Assembly: GCA_903881565.1 (NCBI GenBank)
Contig: CAIRTR010000110.1
Coordinates: forward strand, 1-41,099
Length of the DNA: 41,099 nt
Direction of reading: 5' to 3'
DNA from: Oligoflexia bacterium
GTDB lineage: Bacteria; Bdellovibrionota; UBA1018
Part shown: in pieces, positions 34,982 through 41,099 of the stretch
Layout: each line of letters begins with the position of its first letter
Numbering within the stretch: position 1 is the first letter of the stretch
Translations under genes and position numbers: made by a program
Notes under the pieces: generated by a model
Told to the model about the DNA's origin: nothing
Database searches by the model: none
What the model saw: the letters and a program-made list of their open reading frames with translations, nothing else

Positions 34982-36517
34982 ATGAAAAAGGCTTTCCAGA
35001 TTATCGGGCTTTCCACTTTATTTATTGGGCTCGTGTTATTGGTTCTCTCTTTTGCAGTGGATGTGAATCCCTTTCGAGCCAGGTTTGCGGCGAGATTGAA
35101 TCAGTTTGTGGATGGTCAGGTCGAAGTTGGAAAGTTTTCAGTCTCATTGTTGGGGCGCGTTCGTGTGCGGGCGGCGGGACTTCGGATTCGTGACCGCGAC
35201 GGCAATCCCGTGTTCAATGCCCAAGAGGCTGATTTTGATGTGCCGTTGCTTGCGCTTTTGAAGGGGACTCCGGAAATCACGCTTAAGCTCGAGGGCCCCG
35301 AGGTTTTCTCGACGAAGAACGCGGCGGGAAGACATTCACTGCTGGATGTTTTCCACTTAGCAGAGTCTGAGGGTACGTTCACGCTCCCCGGGATTTTGGC
35401 CACGGCTCGATTCGGAGTTGACGTGTCGAATGCCAGGTTCATTTACCGCGATGAGCTCACACACCAAGAGACGGTGTTTTCTAATTTGAATTTTCGCGCT
35501 CAGGACCTGTCTTTGCTAAAACCTATAAAGGCCGAAGCGTGGGGTGTGCTTGATACCAAGGCGGCAGCGGGTTGGACCTTGAAGGGCCCCGTGAAGGCGA
35601 CGTTGGGGCTACAAACAAGTTTAAAGGGTCGAGAGCTGGAAAAAATTTCTACTGAAATCCATTTGGACCTGGATCAGGCAGAATTGGCACTCCCTCAATC
35701 GTATACAAAGAAGGCGGGGGCGATCGCTCATCTGGATGTCGCGCTCGTAGGGACACCGACAGAGCTTGAAATACGACGTTTTGATTTGAGTTTGCTGAAT
35801 GCGGTGTTGTCAGGTTCAGGAGTATTGAAGAAGGGGGGCTCTCTTGGCGAAGGGGGCATCCTCGATTTTAAGGCGAAGACGGCTGATATTTTGCTTAAAC
35901 CTTGGGGTGAGTTCTTTGGCGGGACACGAGAGTTGATCGGCGATGGCACTGGCCATTTTTTGATCACGACCCAAGGTCCTATGGATCAGCTCAAGCCGGA
36001 GTTTCGCTTAGCTGTTGAGGCTCCTGCTTACGGTGGAAAACTCAAGGTTGATTTTGTAATGAATAAGTTTTTGAACGGGATGAGCTCGCCATATCATGTG
36101 ACGGCGAAACTATCAGATGCCCAGGCAAGCCTCATCTCGTCTGCCCTTTTTGGAAGCGCTGTGATGAGCGTGGAGGGTGAGACAGGTGGCTTTTCGAACG
36201 ATGAGTTTTTAGGCCGATTTGTCGGTAAGGGTGAGGGTGCTTTTGAGGGTGCGAAGTTTGAAGGGGTGGCGTTGCCGCTTGAGCAAGTTTCCATCGGATT
36301 TTCTGTTCAAGAAGGGCATTTGGTTTGCACGAATTTGAAGGCGGTTGAGAAGACCAAAAAGATAGTGAAGCAGTATTTTGGAGATTTCCAGCTCTCACTG
36401 CTTGATTCAAAGCTACAAGGGAGTTTGGAGTCATTGAAGAGTCCAAAAGTTATCGGGACGCTGGGCTGTGACTTGGCTAAGCCCTGCCTCCAGATGCAAA
36501 AAGGGAAGCACCCATGA
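34982..36517 (+). CDS. AsmA-like membrane-anchored protein
   Basis: A 511-residue protein with one N-terminal transmembrane anchor (about 7-27) and a long periplasmic part rich in beta strands. The start VDVNPFRARFAARLNQFVDGQVEVGKFSVSLLGRVRVRAAGLRI-type layout (about 27-75) is the AsmA/TamB opening, where a curved beta-groove protein spans the periplasm and carries lipids to the outer membrane. The middle has DFDVPLLALLKG and later TTQGPMDQLKPEFRLAVE blocks that resemble AsmA repeats. It is shorter than E. coli AsmA or TamB. It sits between gatB and the Ppx/GppA gene, with an ATGA overlap at its end, so it is probably part of the housekeeping operon. Function is inferred from the family only. 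Confidence 0.75.
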   Translation: MKKAFQIIGLSTLFIGLVLLVLSFAVDVNPFRARFAARLNQFVDGQVEVGKFSVSLLGRVRVRAAGLRIRDRDGNPVFNAQEADFDVPLLALLKGTPEITLKLEGPEVFSTKNAAGRHSLLDVFHLAESEGTFTLPGILATARFGVDVSNARFIYRDELTHQETVFSNLNFRAQDLSLLKPIKAEAWGVLDTKAAAGWTLKGPVKATLGLQTSLKGRELEKISTEIHLDLDQAELALPQSYTKKAGAIAHLDVALVGTPTELEIRRFDLSLLNAVLSGSGVLKKGGSLGEGGILDFKAKTADILLKPWGEFFGGTRELIGDGTGHFLITTQGPMDQLKPEFRLAVEAPAYGGKLKVDFVMNKFLNGMSSPYHVTAKLSDAQASLISSALFGSAVMSVEGETGGFSNDEFLGRFVGKGEGAFEGAKFEGVALPLEQVSIGFSVQEGHLVCTNLKAVEKTKKIVKQYFGDFQLSLLDSKLQGSLESLKSPKVIGTLGCDLAKPCLQMQKGKHP

Positions 36518-37428
36518 TTCGGGCTTCGATTGACCTAGGAACTAACACCTGCTTGTTGCTTATTGCCGAAGTTGCGGTGGCTGGCGAGCCTGTGTCGAAA
36601 GTGCTCGGGGATTTTGCGCAGGTGGTGCGGCTGGGTGAGGGTCTGGATCAAAACCGGAAATTCAAGAGTGAGGCGATGGAGCGGGCACTTGCGTGCTTGA
36701 GTGATTATGCTGCAAAAGTCCGTGCGCACGGAGTGGACCCCGCCCAAGTCACCTGTATCGCGACAAGCCAGGCCCGTGATTCTGGTAATTGGGAAGAGTT
36801 CAAGGCGCGCGTTCAGCGTGAAACGGGATTTTTGTTCAAGTTGGTTTCAGGCGAAGGCGAAGCTTCACTGAGCTTTCGCGGGGCAATGCTGCCGGGAATG
36901 GATTCGCAAAATACCGCCGTGATTGATATTGGCGGCGGGAGTACGGAGTTTATTGCGCTTGCTGGTACGCGCGCGGTAGGGCACAGCCTGGATGTGGGGG
37001 CGGTTCGATTTACGGAGCGTTATTTGAGATCCGATCCCGTGACCGATGCGGAGTTTTGGAAATGCCAAGATCAGATCGATCAGGCGCTTCTGACGTTATT
37101 GCCTTGGCGCAAAAGTGTTTCGCCATCAGTTGCGTTAGTGGGGGTTGCAGGAACCGTGACGACGCTTGCGGCTTATCAACTGGAACTTGCGACTTTTGAT
37201 GCGCGCAAAATCGATGGCGCGGTTCTGACTCGTGGTGATGTTCATCGCCAAGTTGAAGAGCTTAAGTGGCGAACTGTGGCGGAGCGTTTGAAACTCCCGG
37301 GCGTTGAAGCCGGGCGTGCGGATGTTTTGCTTGCAGGGGCCTTGATCTTGTGGCGCGCGATGGAAGTGCTCGAGTTTCAGAACTGCACTGTGAGTACGCG
37401 GGGACTAAGGTACGGAGCGCTGGGCTAA
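36514..37428 (+). CDS. Ppx/GppA-family phosphatase
   Basis: A 304-residue single-module member of the exopolyphosphatase/pppGpp-phosphatase family (ASKHA fold). Visible motifs are IDLGTNTCLLLIAEV (6-20, phosphate-1 loop), ATSQARDSGN, SGEGEASLSFRG, VIDIGGGSTEF (phosphate-2 loop) and VALVGVAGTVTTLAAY. It stops after the two core domains, lacking the HD-type C-terminal half of E. coli Ppx and GppA, as in many short family members. It could hydrolyse polyphosphate or convert pppGpp to ppGpp. Its ATG overlaps the AsmA-like stop (ATGA). It is the last gene of the glmU operon; the inverted repeat 40 bases downstream has no U-run and is a weak terminator at best. Confidence 0.9.
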   Translation: MIRASIDLGTNTCLLLIAEVAVAGEPVSKVLGDFAQVVRLGEGLDQNRKFKSEAMERALACLSDYAAKVRAHGVDPAQVTCIATSQARDSGNWEEFKARVQRETGFLFKLVSGEGEASLSFRGAMLPGMDSQNTAVIDIGGGSTEFIALAGTRAVGHSLDVGAVRFTERYLRSDPVTDAEFWKCQDQIDQALLTLLPWRKSVSPSVALVGVAGTVTTLAAYQLELATFDARKIDGAVLTRGDVHRQVEELKWRTVAERLKLPGVEAGRADVLLAGALILWRAMEVLEFQNCTVSTRGLRYGALG

Positions 37429-37469
37429 AATGCCTGTATTTTCGTGTTGTTGGATGCTTTGTTCATGGT

Positions 37470-37499
37470 GTGACTAAAATAGGGGTGTCTTTTAGTCAC
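37470..37499. promoter_or_regulatory. Perfect 10-bp inverted repeat upstream of the AAA ATPase gene
   Basis: GTGACTAAAA (37470-37479) and TTTTAGTCAC (37490-37499) are exact inverted copies with a 10-base spacer; centre-to-centre distance is two helical turns. An A/T-rich stretch (TATTATATA, 37506-37514) that could be a -10 element follows, just before the ATG at 37520. This looks like an operator for a dimeric regulator next to the promoter. A terminator for the upstream operon is less likely because no T-run follows. Confidence 0.6.
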
Positions 37500-37519
37500 A
37501 ATTAGACTATTATATACCT

Positions 37520-38869
37520 ATGTTTCGATTTGCCGAAGAAGATCTAAAGTCTTGGTGGAAATCTTCTCGGAGAAAACCCCTGATCCTACGGGGTGCTCGC
37601 CAGGTGGGGAAGTCAACTCTCGTTCGGCAGTTCGCTGCTTCAATGGGGCTTGAGCTCTTCGAACTCAATTTGGAAAAAAGGCCATTGCGTCAGGCCTTTG
37701 AAACGTTGGATCCCAAAGCTGTTTTGAGGGATGTCGAAGCCCTTCTTGGCAAGAGGTTTGATCCTGCGCGGAGCTTGTTGTTTCTCGATGAGATTCAAGC
37801 CAATTCAAAGGCAATTGAGGCGTTGAGATATTTTTATGAAGAGGCCCCGAAGATTCCCGTAATTGCCGCGGGCTCTTTGCTTGAATTTGCAATCGAAGAC
37901 GGTCAGTTTTCAATGCCGGTAGGGCGAGTCGAATACCTCCATCTGGGTCCCATGCGGTTTGGCGAGTTTCTCAAGGCCACTCAAGCGGAGCATCTTTACG
38001 AGCGACTTAGCGAATGTCGCAAGAAGAAGCTCTCGATACAGGAGCATGAACTCCTCCTGCTGAAGCTGCATGAATATTTTTTTGTAGGCGGAATGCCCGA
38101 GGCCGTTTTGGCATTTTCTGAAGGAGGCTCTGTTGTGGAGGCTCGCCGAGTTCAGCACTCCATTCTGGAAACTTATAGAGATGACTTTCCAAAGTATGCC
38201 AAGAAATCCGAAATTGATCGGCTCGACCGCATATTTGAATATGTCCCTCGGGCCCTGGGGCAGAAAGTAAAGTACAGTAACATCGCTTCCGAGGTGCAGT
38301 CGAAATACTTAAAGGCTGCCATAAATTTACTGATTAAGGCACGAGTTATTCTTCCCGTTTTTCACTCTGATTGTTCGGGACTCCCACTTGCTGCGGGAAG
38401 AGCCGATTTAGTTTATAAGCTCTACTTCTTGGATGTCGGGCTCGCAAATGCTTCAATGGGATTAAAGTGGGAGGAGATCAAACAAGCTGAAGCACTTTGG
38501 CTTCAAAAAGGGGCGATCGCTGAGCAGTTTGTGGCGCAACATCTTATCCAACACGCAAAGCCCTATCCTGAGCTCTTTTATTGGTTACGAGACGGGGGCA
38601 AGGGAAATGCTGAAATTGATTTCGTTTTCAGTAGCGGAGGACGAGTCGTTCCGCTTGAAGTCAAAGCTGGGAAGTCGGGATCACTAAAATCTTTGCACCA
38701 GTTCATGCACGAAAAGAAACTGAAACACGCCTTTCGTCTTGATGGAGCTTTGCCGACGAAACAACACGTCGATGTGCAACTCATGACAGCTAAGAGTCAA
38801 GCTCATTCACGATACCAATTGGAAAGTTGGCCATTGTATGCTGTGGATCAGGTCGTGGCTGAAGGTTGA
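37520..38869 (+). CDS. AAA-type ATPase with DUF4143 domain
   Basis: A 449-residue protein of the widespread AAA_14/DUF4143 group. Walker A is GARQVGKS (25-32) and Walker B LLFLDEIQ (86-93); AAGSLLEFA and the GRVEYLHLGPMRFGEFL stretch follow, as usual in this group. The C-terminal domain (about 200-430) has VPRALGQKVKYSNIASEV, YKLYFLDVGLANASMG and RDGGKGNAEIDFVFSSGG, then VPLEVKAG: this last part (E...D...E-x-K) resembles a PD-(D/E)XK nuclease-like core. Members are often found in accessory DNA and their role is unclear. It stands alone with a putative operator upstream. Confidence 0.88.
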   Translation: MFRFAEEDLKSWWKSSRRKPLILRGARQVGKSTLVRQFAASMGLELFELNLEKRPLRQAFETLDPKAVLRDVEALLGKRFDPARSLLFLDEIQANSKAIEALRYFYEEAPKIPVIAAGSLLEFAIEDGQFSMPVGRVEYLHLGPMRFGEFLKATQAEHLYERLSECRKKKLSIQEHELLLLKLHEYFFVGGMPEAVLAFSEGGSVVEARRVQHSILETYRDDFPKYAKKSEIDRLDRIFEYVPRALGQKVKYSNIASEVQSKYLKAAINLLIKARVILPVFHSDCSGLPLAAGRADLVYKLYFLDVGLANASMGLKWEEIKQAEALWLQKGAIAEQFVAQHLIQHAKPYPELFYWLRDGGKGNAEIDFVFSSGGRVVPLEVKAGKSGSLKSLHQFMHEKKLKHAFRLDGALPTKQHVDVQLMTAKSQAHSRYQLESWPLYAVDQVVAEG

Positions 38870-39226
38870 GAAGGTTGCATTACGCACCCGAAATGGGCAT
38901 TAGAGTGTAGAAAGAATGTCCAATACTTCTATGAGAATTGGGCGAGATTTTGCGGGGTTATTTCAGAGTGAAACTGGCGGACTGTGGGGTCTTTGATGAT
39001 CGCATGGCAGTCATTGAACCAATGTCATGTTCTGCGTACTTACGTTAAACCTTATGCCGCCATTCGAATGTAATTTAAACCGAGCAATCCTGATCTAAGA
39101 GTACTGCGCTTTCTTTAGCTGAGGACAGCTTCTAGGTGAATTCGGTGTTTCCAATTTCGGGGCCGGAAAGGACAGATTGCCCGCGCCGGCCATTTTTTTG
39201 TTCTTTAGCCTATTTTTTTTGTCTTT
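38870..39226. other. Intergenic region, no gene recognised
   Basis: These 357 bases contain no convincing coding frame. The first part has short stretches open in all frames but no start with a ribosome site. Near the end is a GC-rich hairpin with a T-run (39161-39199). The region lies in the accessory end of the window and could be remains of a lost gene. Confidence 0.5.
39161..39199 (+). terminator. Possible terminator or attenuator hairpin
   Basis: GGCCGG (39161-39166) pairs with CCGGCC (39186-39191), leaving a 19-base loop, and is followed by A and seven T. The all-GC stem and T-run fit intrinsic termination on the plus strand, but the loop is long. It lies 28 bases before the next start codon, so it could end transcripts from the ATPase gene or limit read-through into the next gene. 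Confidence 0.4.
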
Positions 39227-40276
39227 ATGTTGGGCTCAGTGTTTAATCATATAATGAATAAACGATTGGGCGTTGTGGCGTTAGTCACGTTCGCATTCTC
39301 AACAGGGTTAGCTTTGGGTCTTTTGGTAGACAAGTCCCCGTACCTGAAAAACCTTTTCACTCTCGAGCAGGAACAGCCGACGATTTTGACTCCTGAAGAC
39401 GTAGCACCGGAACAAGCTCCATCATCGCCCACTCCGGAACAAGCTCCATCATCGCCCACTCCGGAACAAGCTCCATCATCGCCCACTCCAGAGCCTTTCG
39501 CACGTAAAGCTTCCGAAGATGAGCTAAAAAAGATGGGGTATTCTAAGTGCCTCGACGTCGGCGTAGCCCTTGTGAATTGTTCGAGCGCAAAACTTCTACC
39601 CAGTGAGGCCGGCGCGAAGACTATAGATACGGTGTGGAACAGCTATTCTGGATATGTCAGCACTCAGGACTACATTGGAGTTTTTCGCTTGCCTTCCTTT
39701 TTTGGAATCGACATTTATGATGGCGAACAATTTCGCCCGCTGGCGGGATCGATCCTAGAAATATTCGAACGCCCAGACGGATCATCAAAGGTTATTGATC
39801 GCTTTGTTACAGATAGCAGTGGGAAAGTTACTGATGATTCTTTTCGGATTTCGAGATTTTCCACGGGATACAAGCAGTACGAATTGCCTTTCCATGCGAC
39901 AAAAAAAGATTTTATTCTGATTTCTTACGAATCAAATAAGGAAACAAAACAGGGTTGGATTAGCACCCGACAGATTACTTGGGCTTCCGGATTAACCTCA
40001 ATTATTTCCAGAATCGCGGGTATAAATCCCCCATCAAAAGTCATGTACGAAACTCCGGGCGGCAAAAGCATACCTATGAAATTTCATTCTGGACTAACCC
40101 ATAGTATTAACGTCACAAAATCTAAGATCCTAGCGGGCAAAATTTGGATCCAAATCGACCATGCAGGGGCAGGTGGATGCGCCGACGGCACTGAAGAAAC
40201 ACCGAAAGAATGGATTGGGAAGTGGCTCCCTTACGCCGAAACTGATTTTGAATTCGATGCGCCTGAAGGCTGTTGA
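39227..40276 (+). CDS. Membrane-anchored or exported protein of unknown function with Pro-rich repeats
   Basis: A 349-residue protein. An N-terminal hydrophobic segment (about 14-33) is an anchor or signal peptide. Residues 59-90 contain three exact copies of the nonapeptide PEQAPSSPT, a proline/serine-rich spacer that would hold the rest away from the membrane. The remainder (95-349) is a polar, beta-rich domain with cysteines at 107, 117 and near the C-terminus (GAGGCADG, final PEGC). The last 90 residues (KVMYETPGGKSIPMKF, IWIQIDHAG, WIGKWLPY) look somewhat like a bacterial SH3-type domain; this is a weak impression. ATG 39227 or 39254 could be the start and neither has a ribosome site. 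Base use is more A/T-rich than in the housekeeping genes, in keeping with transfer. Confidence 0.7.
   Translation: MLGSVFNHIMNKRLGVVALVTFAFSTGLALGLLVDKSPYLKNLFTLEQEQPTILTPEDVAPEQAPSSPTPEQAPSSPTPEQAPSSPTPEPFARKASEDELKKMGYSKCLDVGVALVNCSSAKLLPSEAGAKTIDTVWNSYSGYVSTQDYIGVFRLPSFFGIDIYDGEQFRPLAGSILEIFERPDGSSKVIDRFVTDSSGKVTDDSFRISRFSTGYKQYELPFHATKKDFILISYESNKETKQGWISTRQITWASGLTSIISRIAGINPPSKVMYETPGGKSIPMKFHSGLTHSINVTKSKILAGKIWIQIDHAGAGGCADGTEETPKEWIGKWLPYAETDFEFDAPEGC
39407..39487 (+). repeat. Three perfect 27-bp tandem repeats
   Basis: Units at 39407-39433, 39434-39460 and 39461-39487 are identical at the base level (each starts CCGGAACAAGC) and encode the nonapeptide PEQAPSSPT. A degenerate start of a fourth unit follows. 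Identity at silent positions implies recent expansion by slippage or unequal exchange, so copy number may vary between strains. Confidence 0.95.
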
Positions 40277-40639
40277 CGACTCTCCCAAGGCAATTTCGTC
40301 AGGGCAAAGAGCATCAAAAATGAAACAACCCATATTCGATGAATATGGGGGAAATAAGACTGCTGTGACCAATTAGAGTTTGTTTTAGGGCACAATTGAA
40401 TGTCCCCGTTCATCTAGCGAACTTCAAGTCTAGAAGCTGAACGAAAACCAAATACAAAAAAGCCGAATGACGGACACTTAAGCGCCGTAGAATCGCCCAG
40501 ACTCAAAGCGATAGAACATGACACTTCTAGCCCCCGCGCCTCTTGTGCCAATCGTGAGTATATTCGGCCAGTACCCCAAAATACACCCTGGCATCCGCCG
40601 GGAGATTGGTCGATGCAGGTCGACGGTCTAGTTTGAACA
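40277..40639. other. Intergenic region with hairpins, no gene recognised
   Basis: These 363 bases between convergent genes show no supported gene. They hold a perfect hairpin at 40329-40349 and an imperfect inverted repeat at 40408-40442 (GTTCATCTAG against CTAGA-AGC-TGAAC, with a 3-base bulge). Both could be transcript ends. Confidence 0.5.
40329..40349. terminator. 9-bp stem hairpin between convergent genes
   Basis: CCCATATTC, GAT, GAATATGGG: a perfect 9-bp stem with a 3-base loop, 52 bases past the stop of the unknown-function gene. On the minus strand it is followed by TTGTTTCATTTTTG, which is T-rich, so it may work best as terminator for minus-strand transcription; on the plus strand no T-run follows. 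Confidence 0.5.
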
Positions 40640-40962
40640 CTAGTCCTGTTTAATCCCAATTCTTCTTCTCTTTTGGGGAAGGAGGGGAGTGTTACGCTCT
40701 AGTGTGTCGAGTCTTTGAAATACAATCTTGAATACGTGATCCGTGTCTATTTCCAATTTTTCCATGCGATCCGAAAGAGATTCCTCAAGGATCAGCTGCC
40801 GAAGTCTTACGAATGTACGCATGATCGCGATATTGACACTGACGGACCGGTCGCTACCCAAAACACCTGATAACATTGCGACACCTTGTTCAGTGAAAAC
40901 GAGAGGCAGGAATTTCCTATGTTTTCCTCGTGTTGCGTTTAAGATGCCAATTTGGCATCTTA
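40640..40962 (-). pseudogene. C-terminal part of an ORF6N-domain gene, 5' half cut off by an intron
   Basis: The frame encodes LRCQIGILNATRGKHRKFLP, then LVFTEQGVAMLSGVLGSDR and SVNIAIMRTFVRLRQLI, which is the conserved end of the ORF6N (KilA-N-related) domain, followed by a coiled-coil tail and a basic C-terminus. ORF6N proteins are DNA-binding proteins of phages and accessory islands, usually about 170-300 residues, with the conserved start of the domain before LRCQIG. Here that part is missing: at 40962/40963 the homology stops within a leucine codon and a group II intron-like sequence begins on the opposite strand. An in-frame ATG at 40984 lies within the intron sequence and is probably not a real start. 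The rest of the gene should lie beyond the window. Confidence 0.75.
40941..40961. repeat. Perfect 21-bp palindrome at the intron insertion site
   Basis: AAGATGCCAA and TTGGCATCTT are exact inverted copies around a single T. The sequence is coding (Arg-Cys-Gln-Ile-Gly-Ile-Leu on the minus strand) and ends one base before the presumed 5' end of the group II intron. Stem-forming DNA just upstream of the insertion point is a known target feature of some group II introns, especially class C. Confidence 0.9.
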
Positions 40963-41099
40963 GTGCGCCCAGTATGGGCGACAACTAATCGGTGAGAATC
41001 CGATTTTGACCCTGAAAGGAGGGAACAAATAGGCGAAACCAAGGGTGCCCGAAGAAACTGAGGACCGCCACCTGACGAAGGGACAATGGCGTGTTCCCA
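40963..41099 (+). mobile_element. 5' end of a group II intron (partial, runs out of the window)
   Basis: The sequence starts GTGCG, the 5' consensus of bacterial group II introns, exactly where ORF6N homology ends. Helices expected of domain I follow: CGCCC/GGGCG (40966-40980, 5-base loop), AATCGG/CCGATT (40987-41005), and ACCCT/AGGGT (41009-41013 with 41042-41046) enclosing a purine-rich loop with GGCGAAACC. There is no coding frame. Domains II-VI and any reverse transcriptase would lie to the right. The intron runs opposite to the ORF6N gene, so it could not be spliced from that gene's mRNA and should inactivate it. The subclass cannot be set from this piece. Confidence 0.7.

Noticed and set aside
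39247-39486. Minus-strand frame with a Gly-Asp-Asp-Gly-Ala-Cys repeat
   Set aside because: It is the reverse reading of the 27-bp repeat inside the plus-strand gene and has no ribosome site.
39407-39487. CRISPR array
   Set aside because: The 27-bp repeats are directly adjacent without spacers and lie in frame within a coding sequence; no cas gene is near.
40161-40376. Plus-strand 71-residue frame across the end of the unknown-function gene
   Set aside because: It mostly overlaps that gene in another frame, lacks a ribosome site and runs through the hairpin at 40329.
1-41099. tRNA or rRNA genes
   Set aside because: I scanned the intergenic gaps for tRNA-like T-loops and acceptor stems and for rRNA sequence and saw none; a tRNAscan-SE run would settle it.

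Overview
The window looks like chromosome of a free-living or predatory delta-proteobacterium-like bacterium, most plausibly of the Bdellovibrionota. The main pointer is the EF-G gene: it has the mitochondrial-like 'spd' type G domain (AHIDSGKTT instead of AHIDAGKTT, followed by further mtEFG1-like residues), which is known from spirochaetes, planctomycetes and delta-proteobacteria. The assignment is an inference; no rRNA or tRNA gene was seen. Coding density is high, with many ATGA stop/start overlaps.

Layout. (1) 60-2761 (+): a HEPN/nucleotidyltransferase pair (HepT/MntA type) whose second gene overlaps the start of a YheS-type ABC-F ATPase. (2) 2789-5258 (-): secG and fusA. (3) 5340-9099 (+): a tightly overlapping run of oligoribonuclease (orn), a dCMP-deaminase-like enzyme and a large exported M1 aminopeptidase, convergent with exonuclease III (9066-9830, -). 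(4) 9934-12442 (+): a PafA-like alkaline phosphatase and a protein joining two CBS domains to a receiver-like domain. (5) 12454-14811 (-): an unusual protein with a signal peptide, a SelO/YdiU-like protein-AMPylase region and a C-terminal NadD-like nucleotidyltransferase. (6) 14930-19060: a decayed HNH endonuclease gene, a small zinc-ribbon-like protein, a UvrD/PcrA helicase, an exported HNH-like nuclease, and a tiny exported protein behind a near-perfect sigma-54 promoter. (7) 19072-25811 (-): lon, two CNNM/CBS membrane proteins, CheY-like and CheC-like proteins and a small membrane protein, all one way and closely spaced; dksA follows upstream with its own terminator. (8) 26013-37428 (+): a compact housekeeping run glmU-glmS-pcrA-gatC-gatA-gatB-AsmA-like-Ppx/GppA. 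(9) 37520-41099: accessory DNA with a DUF4143-type AAA ATPase, a membrane-anchored protein of unknown function with a 27-bp triplicate repeat, and an ORF6N-domain gene that appears to be cut by the 5' end of a group II intron, which runs out of the window.

How it fits together. The core genes cover translation (EF-G, GatCAB), protein export and quality control (SecG, Lon), cell-wall precursor supply (GlmS to GlmU make UDP-GlcNAc), RNA and nucleotide turnover (Orn, dCMP deaminase), DNA repair (two UvrD-type helicases, ExoIII) and stringent or transcriptional control (DksA, Ppx/GppA). The exported hydrolases (M1 peptidase, phosphatase, HNH-like nuclease) suit an organism that digests external polymers. 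The most unusual item is the SelO-NadD fusion; next are the intron-split ORF6N gene, the sigma-54-driven small exported protein and the CBS/pseudo-receiver protein. Functions are read from motifs by eye; no database search was run.
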